Source of the DNA: an uncultured Clostridia bacterium
GTDB lineage: Bacteria > Bacillota > Clostridia > UBA1381
Direction of reading: 5' to 3'
Assembly (NCBI GenBank): GCA_947591315.1
Contig: CANQDD010000003.1
Coordinates: 62,001 to 126,000 of the forward strand
Length of the DNA stretch: 64,000 nucleotides
Shown here: piece by piece, positions 1 through 8,814 of the stretch
Layout: every line of letters starts with the position of its first letter
Numbering within the stretch: the first letter of the stretch is position 1
Position numbers and translations under genes: made by a program
Notes under the pieces: generated by a model
Databases searched by the model: none
Seen by the model: only the letters and a program-made list of their open reading frames with translations
Told to the model about the DNA's origin: nothing

Positions 1-660
1 GATTTGTCGCTCATTCTCCACGCGGAACACGGCGGCGGCAACAATTCAACGTTCACAACGCATGTCGTCACCTCATCGGGAACGGATACATATTCGGCAG
101 TTGCGGCATCGCTCGGCGCGCTCAAGGGTCCCAAGCACGGCGGCGCGAATATAAAGGTAACGCAGATGTTCGAGAACATGAAAAGCGTTATCAAAAACTG
201 GCATGACGATAAGGAAATAGAGCAGTATCTGTCGGATATTCTGAATAAGAAGGCGTTCGACCGCAGCGGACTTATATACGGTATGGGACACGCTGTTTAC
301 TCGCTGTCCGACCCGCGCGCGAACGCGTTTAAGGTGTTTGTGGAGCGTCTGTCGAAGGAAAAGGGCAGGGAGGAGGAGTTTGACCTTTACTCGCGCGTGG
401 AAAGGCTCGCGCCGCAGGTCATTGCGTCGGAGAGGAAGATTTACAAGGGCGTAAGCGCGAATGTTGACTTTTATTCGGGATTTGTGTACAGTATGCTCGG
501 TATACCGATGGAGCTGTATACGCCGATGTTCGCGATAGCGCGTATCGCCGGCTGGAGCGCGCATAGGATAGAGGAGCTTGTGAACCCCGGTAAAATTATC
601 CGTCCCGCGTATAAGGCTGTGGCGGAGCATAAGGAATATAAACCGATCGGGGAGAGATAG
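1..660 (+). CDS. Citrate synthase, C-terminal part (cut by window start)
   Basis: This is the last 219 codons of a citrate synthase or 2-methylcitrate synthase, which condenses acetyl-CoA (or propionyl-CoA) with oxaloacetate. The frame is already open at base 1, so the start lies outside the window. Family signatures visible are the active-site stretch HAEHGGGNNSTF near the left edge, LKGPKHGGAN about 30 residues later, and the late arginine segment near SAHRIEE. The neighbourhood does not separate citrate from methylcitrate synthase. A hairpin terminator follows within 10 bases, so this is the end of a transcription unit. The family call is firm; substrate is open. Confidence 0.93.
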   Translation, partial: DLSLILHAEHGGGNNSTFTTHVVTSSGTDTYSAVAASLGALKGPKHGGANIKVTQMFENMKSVIKNWHDDKEIEQYLSDILNKKAFDRSGLIYGMGHAVYSLSDPRANAFKVFVERLSKEKGREEEFDLYSRVERLAPQVIASERKIYKGVSANVDFYSGFVYSMLGIPMELYTPMFAIARIAGWSAHRIEELVNPGKIIRPAYKAVAEHKEYKPIGER

Positions 661-669
661 GAGATAAGA

Positions 670-696
670 AAAACGGCTCTTATGAGCCGTTTTTTG
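670..696 (+). terminator. Rho-independent terminator after citrate synthase
   Basis: A stem ACGGCTC/GAGCCGT with a 3-base loop is followed by a run of six T. It lies directly after the citrate synthase stop codon. Confidence 0.85.
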
Positions 697-717
697 TGGT
701 AAATTATGATTTGGCGC

Positions 718-838
718 AGTGAGGCCCCCTTGTCAAAGGGGGCTGTCGGCGGAGCCGACTGGGGGATTCCTTTTCAATTTTCACAATGAATCCCTCCACC
801 GCCTTCGGCGGTCCCCCTCCCTTTGACAAGGGAGGCTA
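718..838. repeat. Large palindromic intergenic repeat, type 1
   Basis: About 120 bases can fold into one long interrupted hairpin. The ends are CCCCCTTGTCAAAGGGGG and CCCTCCCTTTGACAAGGG, with inner sub-hairpins (GTCGGCGGAGCCGAC, CCGCCTTCGGCGG) and an AT-rich centre. A second copy in the opposite orientation lies at 41542-41660; its centre is nearly identical while the stem tips differ. It does not look coding. It resembles a mobile miniature repeat. Confidence 0.75.
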
Positions 839-840
839 AC

Positions 841-864
841 GGGCGAACACGGTTCGCCCCTACG
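841..864. repeat. Short palindromic repeat (GGGCGAAC-GTTCGCCC)
   Basis: A 24-base unit reads GGGCGAACACGGTTCGCC followed by CCTACG. The same unit occurs exactly at 13717-13740, in reverse at about 11520-11546 and as a variant at 41661-41706. Each time it sits beside a larger palindromic element. Confidence 0.75.
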
Positions 865-896
865 CCCACACCGCCGATACGCACATAAATCACAAT

Positions 897-1919
897 TTAC
901 TCCACCAAATACACATCTCGATACACCGTGCCGAGGCGCATCACCGTTTCGTGATCCTCGACGGCGATGTCTATATGGTTCGTGCCGATACCGCCGCCGG
1001 TATCCTCGGCGCGGCGCAGACCGTAGCCTTCTATATACACCCATGACAGCGGCGCTATAACATTGGGGTTAACGCCTATGGTGCGTCCGGGTGTTATCTC
1101 GCCCGCCCACGCTGTGCCGCTGCCCCAGCTTCCGTTGCAGATTTCGCAGGGGCAGTAATGCGTTATACGAAAATTTCCGAGATATGTTCCCGTATTCTCA
1201 TACGCGTACGCCAGTCCGTCGCCGCCGTTCATCAATTCCCGGTAATTATAGCTTGTGTACTCGCGTAAATTTTCTTCGGTGGGAGCAAACTCGCCCTCGC
1301 CGTTATTCGGTATAACTCTCAGATTATTCGGCACCGTTACCGTTTCCGGAACGGATACGTACGCGCACATCTCGTCCTGGTTCCAGCCTACGGTAAGACC
1401 GAATATTTCCATAGAATCCCTTAGCGGCAGCATAAGCGTGCCGTCGTCTATAAGTATTGTTTTGGATACCATTTCATATTCGCAGCCGACGGCTATATAA
1501 TCGCCCTCGCTGTCACGGAAGTTGTAGCGTATTACAGCCGTGGAAGAGTCAAGCTTGATCGCCGCCGTAATATCCACCGGCACAAGTCCGGGAGTGGGCG
1601 GATCTACCATCGAGATTGCTTTTGCGGCGTACCGCTCTATCGGCTTTTCGGAGTACAGTCCTATTTTAAGGAGCAGTATCGCCGTCTGCGTGGGCTGATC
1701 CCACACGACCTCCATACCCGCCGCTTCAGCCATTGCCCTTGCCGGAACGAGCGTGCGGCTGTCAAGCTGCACCGGTTTAATGTCTCCGAACTGCACGTAC
1801 CGTGAATCGTCCGCGGTGATGCCGTCCATTCTTACCGAAATGTCGTAATCCGCATAGACAGCGGCGGCTGTCATAATAAGGATAAGCGCAGTGCATACCG
1901 CCGTTATTATCTTTTTCAT
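897..1919 (-). CDS. Secreted stalk-domain / 3D-domain protein
   Basis: A 340-residue exported protein that probably acts on cell-wall glycan. It has a Sec signal peptide (residues 1-23, ending AVYA). A copper amine oxidase N-terminal (stalk) region follows at about 40-190, with the typical RTLVPARAMAEA and LMLPLRDSMEI repeats. The C-terminal 3D domain at about 245-340 contains HYCPCEICNG, AEDTGG and HIDIAV, which supply the three conserved aspartates. 3D domains are related to MltA-type lytic transglycosylases and Rpf proteins. The gene is last in a minus-strand run with the secreted protein at 1964-3088 and the DUF815 ATPase. Domain calls are firm; the substrate is unknown. Confidence 0.85.
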   Translation of the reverse strand: MKKIITAVCTALILIMTAAAVYADYDISVRMDGITADDSRYVQFGDIKPVQLDSRTLVPARAMAEAAGMEVVWDQPTQTAILLLKIGLYSEKPIERYAAKAISMVDPPTPGLVPVDITAAIKLDSSTAVIRYNFRDSEGDYIAVGCEYEMVSKTILIDDGTLMLPLRDSMEIFGLTVGWNQDEMCAYVSVPETVTVPNNLRVIPNNGEGEFAPTEENLREYTSYNYRELMNGGDGLAYAYENTGTYLGNFRITHYCPCEICNGSWGSGTAWAGEITPGRTIGVNPNVIAPLSWVYIEGYGLRRAEDTGGGIGTNHIDIAVEDHETVMRLGTVYRDVYLVE

Positions 1920-1963
1920 CGGATATTCGTCCTTTCTCTTTTGTATAACCGTTTTCCTCCATA

Positions 1964-3088
1964 TCAGTAATTATAATTGTTAAACGTAACGATGTCCGTA
2001 GCCGTACCCTCGACCATTCTCACAAGCGCGTAGTTGTAGCTGTAGCTGTCGTCGAGAGTGATCCTGTCCCTCAAAAGCGACGAGGGGAGAGTCGTTTCTA
2101 TGTCGTATATGCCGCCGAGGTAGAAATCGTAGTCCTTGCCGCTTGTGTCGCAGGAATAAACGTATGTGTTTTTGTCAAGGTCTATTTCCATGGCCCTGTA
2201 ACGTCCGCCGCTGTTATTGAGAAGCGTCAGAACCCTGTCGTTTGCCGTGCCGACAATTCCGAACGCGTAGCTGTACTTCGCGTTTGACTGTTTCGCGCCG
2301 TATTTTTCATACTGCCATTTATTCGCCACAAGCGCGCCGGAGACGAACAAGTCCTCAAAGTTATCGCCGTAGTCGGAATTGCTTGTGACAATATCCTCCT
2401 TCGTCGGGCGCATGATGAGGTCGAGCGTTTTGATTCTCGTTCCCGCGATATTCGCCGAGGTGCAGATCACATCGCCTTTTTTGAGGCTTGCGGCGGTCTG
2501 TCCGGCTAAATCCGCGTGAGCCTTCGGCGCGGTGGAAATCTTAACGTCGTCCTCCACCGGCAGAACGACCTCGTTGCCCTGATAGTATACCGTAAGCGAG
2601 GTAATTTCCTCATCGTCGCTGTTTATGCTTCTTGCCACATTTGTAACGAGCGCGGACGCGAATACTCCGTCGGCAGCTTTTTCGTACGGCGTTTCATTCG
2701 TTTCGGGCGCAGCCGTAGGCTTTGCCGAAGCCGCGGGAGATGGCGAAGGTTCGGGACTTGCGGACGGCGTCGGTTCGGGTGACGGACTTGCCGAGGGCGC
2801 AGTCGTTTCTTCGGGCGTTACCTTTTCCGCGTCGTCAAAATCGCCGATTGTGTTCGAGCCGACATAATATACCTTTTTGTCCGTATCCTTGTACTCGTCG
2901 GGAATTTCAACGTCAAAAGCGCCGTTTTCCGATTTGAGCAGCGAGCTGTAAACGAGCTTGCCGCCGTCGTAGCAGATAAGCACCGCTCTTTCGTTACCCA
3001 TATCCTTAATTGCCGTGTTTTCGGCAAAAACGGTTAAGGGCATCGCCATTACCGCCGCAAGTATAAGGGATAATAGCTTTTTCTTCAT
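1964..3088 (-). CDS. Secreted protein with Ser/Pro-rich linker, unknown function
   Basis: A 374-residue protein with a clear signal peptide (residues 1-22, cut after VFA). A short beta-rich domain spans about 25-90 and a low-complexity PSPEPTPSASPEP linker about 95-130. The remaining 240 residues match no family I recognise. The last residues (ALVRMVEGTATDIVTF) resemble the C-terminal strand of the SLH protein at 60560-63550 (ILVFMSKGTAKLIII), so both may end in the same surface fold. The start codon lies just 1 base beyond the stop of the DUF815 gene, so the two are probably co-transcribed and translationally coupled. The product is probably a surface or wall protein. Confidence 0.6.
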   Translation of the reverse strand: MKKKLLSLILAAVMAMPLTVFAENTAIKDMGNERAVLICYDGGKLVYSSLLKSENGAFDVEIPDEYKDTDKKVYYVGSNTIGDFDDAEKVTPEETTAPSASPSPEPTPSASPEPSPSPAASAKPTAAPETNETPYEKAADGVFASALVTNVARSINSDDEEITSLTVYYQGNEVVLPVEDDVKISTAPKAHADLAGQTAASLKKGDVICTSANIAGTRIKTLDLIMRPTKEDIVTSNSDYGDNFEDLFVSGALVANKWQYEKYGAKQSNAKYSYAFGIVGTANDRVLTLLNNSGGRYRAMEIDLDKNTYVYSCDTSGKDYDFYLGGIYDIETTLPSSLLRDRITLDDSYSYNYALVRMVEGTATDIVTFNNYNY

Positions 3089-3089
3089 T

Positions 3090-4256
3090 TTAATCTTCTC
3101 CTTTTTCCTTATGACCGGCTATATAAGATGTTACAAACTGTTTCGCGCAGCGCGCGCTTCTTCCTCCGTAATTCATCGCCCACACGATAGCTTCCTTTTC
3201 CGTGTCGGCTGTCATCTTTTTTCCGCGCTTTTTGAGCATTTCGGAAACTATGTTGAGATATTCCTTCTGGCTCGGCAGCGAGAACACGAGGCTTATGCCG
3301 AAGCGCTCCGAAAGCGACAGCGTTTCCTGCATCTGGTCGTTTTTATGCACCTCGCCGCCCTCGCGGTCAGCCCACGTTTCGCGTATGAGGTGGCGGCGGT
3401 TCGACGTCGCGTATATCAGCACGTTCGACGGATTAGCCTGAAGCTGACCTTCCATCGCAATCTTAAGCGCGCGGTACTCCGTCTCGTGCGACTCGAACGT
3501 GAGGTCGTCAAGGAATATTATGTACTTGTTCGGACTTTGCGAAAGCAGCTTTGACAGCTTCGGAATATCGCTTATACGGTGCTTAGGCACCTCCACGACT
3601 CTAAGCCCTTTGTCCGCGAACATATTTAAAAGCGCCTTTACCGACGACGATTTACCGCTTCCCCTGTCGCCGAACAGCAGCACGTTGTTCGCGCTCTTGC
3701 CGTCGAGGAACGCGCGTGTGTTGTCTATGAGCGTCTTTTTCTGGTACTCGATGCCGATGAGGTCGTCAAACGTTATGCCGTCCGTTTCCGTTACACCCTC
3801 TAAAGAGCCGTCGTACTTAAATGCCGCGTACTTCGCGAGCGTGCCGCAGCCGAGCGTTCTGTAATGCGTGATAAGCGCGCCCAGAAGCTCCTTCGCGCTC
3901 TTTGACCCCGTTATCGCGCGCATGGACTGTATGTAACCCTCGTAAAAGCCGGTGTCGTTGTCCGACGGCGCGTACTTTATCTGTATCGAAAACAGCTTGT
4001 TGTATATATCCTGTATGTCAAGCAGTGCGAGCTTGTATAAATCCTCGCCTATCTTTTTGCCCGACTTCGCGAGGTCGGAAAGCACGTTGTCGTCGTTCGC
4101 CAGAAGCGACGCGACATACTCCTTTATCGCGTTCGACGTGACGCCCTCCGTTTCGCAGAATTTTACCGCTCCGCGCAGCACTCCCACGTTGTCCTTATTC
4201 AAAATCGCCTGTATGCAGCTATCGTTTTCTATCTTATCAAATATGAGCAGATCCAC
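3090..4256 (-). CDS. DUF815-family AAA ATPase
   Basis: A 388-residue cytosolic ATPase of the DUF815 family. The Walker A motif GDRGSGKS lies at residues 196-203 and Walker B IIFLDD at about 246-251. A sensor-like segment YATSNRRHLIRETW follows, and arginines near ERFGISLVF fit the AAA fold. The N-terminal 160 residues are helical. The start is GTG at 4254-4256, preceded by GGAGAG about 9 bases away; no better start exists. Its promoter is annotated at 4290-4318. The biological role of DUF815 proteins is not established. The following gene encodes a secreted protein, which gives no firm hint. Confidence 0.85.
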   Translation of the reverse strand: MDLLIFDKIENDSCIQAILNKDNVGVLRGAVKFCETEGVTSNAIKEYVASLLANDDNVLSDLAKSGKKIGEDLYKLALLDIQDIYNKLFSIQIKYAPSDNDTGFYEGYIQSMRAITGSKSAKELLGALITHYRTLGCGTLAKYAAFKYDGSLEGVTETDGITFDDLIGIEYQKKTLIDNTRAFLDGKSANNVLLFGDRGSGKSSSVKALLNMFADKGLRVVEVPKHRISDIPKLSKLLSQSPNKYIIFLDDLTFESHETEYRALKIAMEGQLQANPSNVLIYATSNRRHLIRETWADREGGEVHKNDQMQETLSLSERFGISLVFSLPSQKEYLNIVSEMLKKRGKKMTADTEKEAIVWAMNYGGRSARCAKQFVTSYIAGHKEKGED

Positions 4257-4289
4257 TATCTATCACTCTCCGTTTTTCTTGTTCATGTT

Positions 4290-4318
4290 ATTTTACCACA
4301 TATCAAGCAAAAAAGCAA
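4290..4318 (-). promoter_or_regulatory. Sigma-A promoter for the DUF815 operon
   Basis: On the minus strand TTGCTT (4318-4313) and TAAAAT (4295-4290) are separated by 17 bases, about 35 bases upstream of the GTG start. Confidence 0.65.
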
Positions 4319-4469
4319 CTTTTTATTGATTTTTCCGCATAATAAAGCCATTTTTCGGTAAAAATGCCGCCGCTATAGGCAAAATCCACAAAAACGGAAT
4401 TGAAATTTTGTGAAACATTACTTTCGTAAAAAATATACATTATTTTGTGCAAAATGTTTATAAAAACAC

Positions 4470-4498
4470 TTGAAAAGACCAATATATTGTGGTAAAAT
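4470..4498 (+). promoter_or_regulatory. Upstream promoter candidate for the BMC operon
   Basis: TTGAAA, a 17-base spacer and TAAAAT lie about 155 bases before the aldolase start in a very AT-rich intergenic region. With the promoter at 4573-4601 the operon may have two start sites. No repressor or catabolite-control site was recognised between them. Confidence 0.5.
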
Positions 4499-4572
4499 AC
4501 TGCTATACAGCTTTTTTTAAGGTTCGGCTTTGCGAATGTCGGAAAAAATGCAAAAAACAAACGTAAAGAGTC

Positions 4573-4601
4573 TTTACAATTAGGCTGGCATAGTGTATAA
4601 T
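4573..4601 (+). promoter_or_regulatory. Proximal sigma-A promoter of the BMC operon
   Basis: TTTACA, a 17-base spacer and a consensus TATAAT lie 51 bases upstream of the aldolase ATG. This is the strongest promoter match in the 400-base intergenic region and should drive the whole BMC operon to the terminator at 13496-13522. Confidence 0.75.
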
Positions 4602-4652
4602 AAAGACAAAACAAAATAAAACCAAGAAAAACAAAGAAAAGAGGAAAGAAAC

Positions 4653-5528
4653 ATGTTCAAATCCGATTACGAAATCAAAAAAGAACTTTGCGAAATCGGC
4701 AGAAGGATTTACAACGACGGTTTTGTTGCCGCGAACGACGGTAACTTTTCCGTACAGATAGATCCCGACACCTATTACGTAACGCCGACCGGCGTATCGA
4801 AGGGCTTTATGACGCCCGACATGATTTGTAAGGTTGACGGACAGGGTAATCTGAAGGAGTCAAACGGCCCCTGGAAGCCCTCGTCGGAGTTCAAGATGCA
4901 CCTCAAGGTGTACCAGTCGAGACCGGATGTCAAGGCTGTCGTTCACGCTCATCCTCCGATCGCGACGTCGTTCGCTATCGCGGGTATTCCGCTGGACAAG
5001 CTCATCATGCCGGAGGCTATTATATTCCTCGGCGCTGTTCCTATCGCGCAGTACGGCACACCGTCCACGATGGAAATACCCGAGTCGCTCGAGCCGTATC
5101 TCCAGGATTATGACGCGATCCTTCTCGCCAACCACGGCGCTCTGTCGTTCGGCTGCGACCTCAATACCGCGTTCTTCAGAATGGAGTCGACGGAGTTTTA
5201 CGCGAAGCTCCTCTTCCACGCGAGAATGCTCGGCGGCGAGCAGGAAATCCCCTGCGGCGAGGTCAAGAAGCTCGTTGAGCTCAGAAAGCAGTTCGGCGTA
5301 CCGGGCAAGCACCCGATGGAAAAGCTCTGCCCCGGCTGCTACGCGGGAGACGACACATGCGCGATGTCGCCGACGGAAGCAAACGAGAAGTACGGCGTTG
5401 AGTCGTCGGCTGCTTATCACGGCTTCCAGCCGCTTCCCAGTCAGGTATGCCCGACGCCAGCGAACAAGGACATCGAGGGAATAGTCGCGGAGGTTACCAA
5501 AAAGGTACTGGAGCAGATGAACAAGTAA
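4653..5528 (+). CDS. Class II sugar-phosphate aldolase with C-terminal encapsulation peptide
   Basis: First gene of the BMC operon. The class II aldolase/adducin domain spans residues 1-215 and resembles L-fuculose-phosphate aldolase. Zinc ligands are His98 and His100 (VVHAHPP) and His161 (ANHGA); Glu79 matches the catalytic acid. Such enzymes cleave fuculose- or rhamnulose-1-phosphate to DHAP and lactaldehyde. The extra C-terminal 75 residues hold a Cys-rich segment (CPGCYAGDDTC, 226-236), a linker and a final amphipathic helix (IEGIVAEVTKKVLEQM), typical of cargo peptides that target enzymes into BMC lumens. The family is usually about 215 residues, so the extension is real. RBS AGAGGAAAG fits the ATG. 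Exact sugar specificity is inferred; ribulose-type substrates are possible. Confidence 0.88.
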   Translation: MFKSDYEIKKELCEIGRRIYNDGFVAANDGNFSVQIDPDTYYVTPTGVSKGFMTPDMICKVDGQGNLKESNGPWKPSSEFKMHLKVYQSRPDVKAVVHAHPPIATSFAIAGIPLDKLIMPEAIIFLGAVPIAQYGTPSTMEIPESLEPYLQDYDAILLANHGALSFGCDLNTAFFRMESTEFYAKLLFHARMLGGEQEIPCGEVKKLVELRKQFGVPGKHPMEKLCPGCYAGDDTCAMSPTEANEKYGVESSAAYHGFQPLPSQVCPTPANKDIEGIVAEVTKKVLEQMNK

Positions 5529-5550
5529 AATTCGTAACGGGAGGCTCACG

Positions 5551-6090
5551 ATGAAAACAATAGAAGAACTCGTGGCACAGGTTGCGAAAAACATCGGCGC
5601 GGACAAACCGCCCGCACCGAAGCCGAAAACGGCTGAAAAACCCGTTCCCGTAAAGACGGAAAGCGCGAAAGAAGTTACATATAAAAATTGTAAAATGACG
5701 CTCGAAACTGCCAAAAAAGCCGCTGAAGCGGCGGTGATCGCGGCGAAAAAAATCGGCGTGAAAATAGTGGTCGCCGTATGCGACGAGGGCGCGAATCTTG
5801 TGCTTCTGAACGCTATGGACGACAGCTATATAGCATCGGTGCGAGCGGCGCAGGATAAGGCGTACACGGCTGTGGCTCTTAAAATGCCGACACACGCGGC
5901 TTTAAAGGAGTCGCGCGGCGGCGCGCTTGACGGACTTACAAACGGAAACGGAATACTGCTTTTGGGCGGAGGCTTTCCGCTCGAATGCGGCAATAAAATA
6001 TACGGCGGTATCGGAGTAAGCGGCGGCACGAAGGAGCAGGATACGCTCATTGCCGCAGTCGCGAAGGAAACGCTCCGCATATTGCTGTAA
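5551..6090 (+). CDS. GlcG/HbpS-like (PduO C-terminal-type) BMC protein
   Basis: A 179-residue protein with three parts. An N-terminal amphipathic encapsulation-type helix (IEELVAQVAKNIGA) is followed by a Pro/Lys linker (residues 20-48), then a GlcG/HbpS domain (about 50-179, DUF336). That domain has the typical AAIAAAKKIGVKIVVAVCDEGANLV start and a GLLLGGGFPL-like glycine turn. The same domain forms the C-terminal half of PduO and binds haem or flavin-like ligands in some homologues. Here the adenosyltransferase half of PduO is absent, which agrees with the absence of a B12 enzyme in the locus. It lies 22 bases after the aldolase with RBS GGGAGG. Its role inside the compartment is unknown. 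Confidence 0.8.
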   Translation: MKTIEELVAQVAKNIGADKPPAPKPKTAEKPVPVKTESAKEVTYKNCKMTLETAKKAAEAAVIAAKKIGVKIVVAVCDEGANLVLLNAMDDSYIASVRAAQDKAYTAVALKMPTHAALKESRGGALDGLTNGNGILLLGGGFPLECGNKIYGGIGVSGGTKEQDTLIAAVAKETLRILL

Positions 6091-6111
6091 GAAGGAGGTC
6101 TGAAATTCAAC

Positions 6112-7536
6112 ATGGTAGATGAAAAGCAGGTAAGCGAAATCGTAAAGAATGTGCTTGCCGGAATGGATCTCTCGGCTTTTGAAGCGCCGAAGCGCAAGCA
6201 GCTCGGCGTGTTCGACACGATGGATGAGGCTATAGCGGCTTGTAACAAGGCGTATACGACCTTCAGACATTATAATAAGGAACAGAGAGAAAATATCATA
6301 AACGAAATCAGGAAGCTTACCCACGCCGAAGCCGAAACAATGGCGAAGCTCGCCGTTGAGGACACCGGCATGGGAAACGTTTACCACAAGATTTTGAAGC
6401 ATCATCTCGTTGCCGACAAAACTCTCGGCACGTCCGACCTGGAAACTCGCGCTCTCGCGGGTGACGGCGGTCTGACGCTCATCGAGATGGCGCCGTTCGG
6501 AATAATAGGCGCGATAACGCCGTCCACAAATCCGAGCTGCACGATTATCTGTAACAGTATTTGTATGCTCGCGGGCGGCAACGGTGTTCTGTTTAATCCG
6601 CACCCGCACGCGAAGAGAATATCGGCGTACGCGGTCGATCTTGTAAACAGAGCGATACTTGCCGCGGGCGGCCCCGAAAACATAGTCGCGACGGTAGCTA
6701 ACCCGACGATGGAAACGTCCAATAAAATGGTAAACGACCCGTCGGTAAGAATGCTTGTAGCAACGGGCGGCCCCGGAGTTGTTAAGATGCTTCTGTCGAG
6801 CGGCAAGAAGGCTATCGGCGCGGGCGCGGGCAATCCGCCGGTCGTAGTTGACGACACCGCCGACATACCAAAGGCTGCGAAGGATATAATCGACGGCTGC
6901 ACGTTTGACAACAACCTGCCGTGTATCGCGGAAAAAGAGGTGTTTGTTTTAAGGAACGTAGCCGACGAGCTTATACACCACATGCTTAAAAACGGCGCGT
7001 ACATGATAAACGACGCGCAGGTAAAGCAGCTTGAGGACGTTGTTCTCGTGTGGTCGAAGCCGAAGAAGGAGGGCGACAAGCCCAAGCGCGTCATCAACAA
7101 GGACTGGGTCGGACGCGACGCGAGAAAGATACTCGCGCAGATAGGCATTAACGCGAAAGAGGACGTCAGATGTATAATATGTGAGACGGAGTTCTCACAG
7201 GCGTTCGTCCAGACGGAGCTTATGATGCCGATACTCCCGATAGTTAGAGTTGACACGTTTGACGAGGCTGTCGAAATGGCTGTAAAGGCCGAGCACGGCA
7301 ACCGCCACAGCGCGCATCTCCACTCAAAGAACGTGGATCACATGACACAGTATGCAAAGGCAATCTGCACGACTATATTTGTAAAGAACGCTCCGAGCTA
7401 CGCCGGTATAGGCTTTAACGCGGAGGGCTGGACGACGTTCACGATAGCCGGCCCGACCGGTGAGGGTATTACCTCGCCGAGGAGCTTTACGCGTATAAGA
7501 CGCTGCGTATTGTCAGACGCGTTGAATATAATTTAA
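6112..7536 (+). CDS. CoA-acylating aldehyde dehydrogenase (PduP-like), BMC core enzyme
   Basis: A 474-residue member of the PduP/EutE family, which oxidises an aldehyde to acyl-CoA with NAD+ and CoA. The catalytic cysteine is Cys271 in DNNLPCIAEKE. A glycine turn (VATGGPGVV, 217-225) and GAGAGNPPVVVD lie where expected. Residues 1-20 (VDEKQVSEIVKNVLAGMDL) form an encapsulation-type helix joined by a short linker. RBS AAGGAGG lies about 15 bases upstream of the ATG. Given the upstream aldolase, lactaldehyde to lactyl-CoA is the most economical reaction, with PduL (10402-11040) then recycling CoA. Family assignment is firm; substrate is inferred. Confidence 0.92.
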   Translation: MVDEKQVSEIVKNVLAGMDLSAFEAPKRKQLGVFDTMDEAIAACNKAYTTFRHYNKEQRENIINEIRKLTHAEAETMAKLAVEDTGMGNVYHKILKHHLVADKTLGTSDLETRALAGDGGLTLIEMAPFGIIGAITPSTNPSCTIICNSICMLAGGNGVLFNPHPHAKRISAYAVDLVNRAILAAGGPENIVATVANPTMETSNKMVNDPSVRMLVATGGPGVVKMLLSSGKKAIGAGAGNPPVVVDDTADIPKAAKDIIDGCTFDNNLPCIAEKEVFVLRNVADELIHHMLKNGAYMINDAQVKQLEDVVLVWSKPKKEGDKPKRVINKDWVGRDARKILAQIGINAKEDVRCIICETEFSQAFVQTELMMPILPIVRVDTFDEAVEMAVKAEHGNRHSAHLHSKNVDHMTQYAKAICTTIFVKNAPSYAGIGFNAEGWTTFTIAGPTGEGITSPRSFTRIRRCVLSDALNII

Positions 7537-7550
7537 AAGGAGTGATAATC

Positions 7551-8777
7551 TTGGCAGTAAACGAACAGGAAATAGCAAAGCTTGTAGCGCAGGTTTTGCA
7601 GGAAATGACAGGTAACGCTCCCGCGTCAGGCAGCAGCTATTCATCGTCAAAGCAGGCGTCGGGCGCTATCCCCAAGACGGCGCACGTAGCGATGATGACA
7701 AAGCTAAAGCACTTTGAAATTCAGGAATATCCCATTCCCGAGCTCGGTGACGATGATATACTCGTAAAGGTAGAGGGCTGCGGCGTGTGCGGCACGGACG
7801 CTCACGAGTACAAGAACGATCCGTTCTCGCTTATCCCCGTTGTTCTCGGTCACGAGGGTACGGGCGAGATAGTGAAAATGGGTAAGAACGTGTCGAAGGA
7901 CAGCGCGGGCAAGCCGTTAAAGGTCGGAGATAAAGTCGTTACGTGTATGATATTCAAGGACAACCCCGACATTACGATGTTCGATCTCAACAAGCAGAAT
8001 GTCGGCGGTGCGGACGTGTACGGACTTCTTCCCGACGACGATGTGCATCTTAACGGCTGGTACAGCGATTACATACTTATAAGAGGCGGCTCGACGGTGT
8101 TTAACGTAAGCGACCTCGACCTCGATTCGAGAATACTCATCGAGCCGTGCGCGGTACTCGTTCACGCGGTTGAGAGAGCTAAGCTGACGAACATTCTCCG
8201 CTTCAATTCGAGAGTTGTCGTACAGGGCTGCGGCCCCATAGGTCTTATCTGTATCGCGGTACTCCGCACAATGGGTATAGAAAACATCGTAGCCGTTGAC
8301 GGTAACGAGCAGCGTCTTGAGTTTGCGAAGAGAATGGGCGCGGACAACACCGTGAACTTCATGAACCACAAGGGTATTGACGCTCTTACGGAGGCTGTTA
8401 AGGACGCGTTCGGCGGATATTTGTGCGACTTCGCGTTCCAGTGCACCGGCTCGCCGGTGGCGCACTCGAACATTTACCACTTCATCAGAAACGGCGGCGG
8501 TCTGTGCGAGCTCGGATTCTTTATCAACGGCGGTGACGCTACGATAAATCCGCACTTCGACCTCTGCTCGAAGGAGATAACACTCGTAGGCTCGTGGGTT
8601 TACACGCTCCGCGACTACGCGACGACGTTCGACTTCTTAAAGAGAGCGATAGCGATAGGACTTCCGATAAAGGAGCTTATCACGCACCGTTTCGGTCTGA
8701 GCGAGATGAACGAGGCGCTTGAAACGAACCTGGCGCAGAAGGGTTTGAAGATAGCGTATATAAACCCCGATTTTTAA
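7551..8777 (+). CDS. Zinc-family (MDR) alcohol dehydrogenase with encapsulation peptide
   Basis: A medium-chain dehydrogenase of about 408 residues. The start is taken as TTG at 7551, because AAGGAG (7537-7542) is 8 bases upstream; a GTG at 7542 overlaps that RBS. Residues 2-20 (VNEQEIAKLVAQVLQEM) are an encapsulation-type helix, followed by a Ser/Ala linker. The catalytic zinc site is present (GCGVCGTDAHEYK, then LGHEGTGEIV), as is the Rossmann motif GCGPIG. The structural-zinc loop with four cysteines, normal after GDKVV, is missing and replaced by a Cys-poor insert. It probably reduces the pathway aldehyde (lactaldehyde to propanediol), regenerating NAD+ inside the shell for the aldehyde dehydrogenase. 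Confidence 0.86.
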   Translation: MAVNEQEIAKLVAQVLQEMTGNAPASGSSYSSSKQASGAIPKTAHVAMMTKLKHFEIQEYPIPELGDDDILVKVEGCGVCGTDAHEYKNDPFSLIPVVLGHEGTGEIVKMGKNVSKDSAGKPLKVGDKVVTCMIFKDNPDITMFDLNKQNVGGADVYGLLPDDDVHLNGWYSDYILIRGGSTVFNVSDLDLDSRILIEPCAVLVHAVERAKLTNILRFNSRVVVQGCGPIGLICIAVLRTMGIENIVAVDGNEQRLEFAKRMGADNTVNFMNHKGIDALTEAVKDAFGGYLCDFAFQCTGSPVAHSNIYHFIRNGGGLCELGFFINGGDATINPHFDLCSKEITLVGSWVYTLRDYATTFDFLKRAIAIGLPIKELITHRFGLSEMNEALETNLAQKGLKIAYINPDF

Positions 8778-8814
8778 TGACGGGGAACACCGAAGAAAGG
8801 CGTAGGGTGTTACA

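Noticed and set aside
2700-2810. Short tandem repeat at nucleotide level
   Set aside because: It encodes the Ser/Pro/Glu-rich linker of the secreted protein and needs no other explanation.
4303-4614. Open frame of 103 codons on the minus strand before the BMC operon
   Set aside because: It covers the AT-rich promoter region, has no RBS and no family resemblance, and conflicts with two good promoters.
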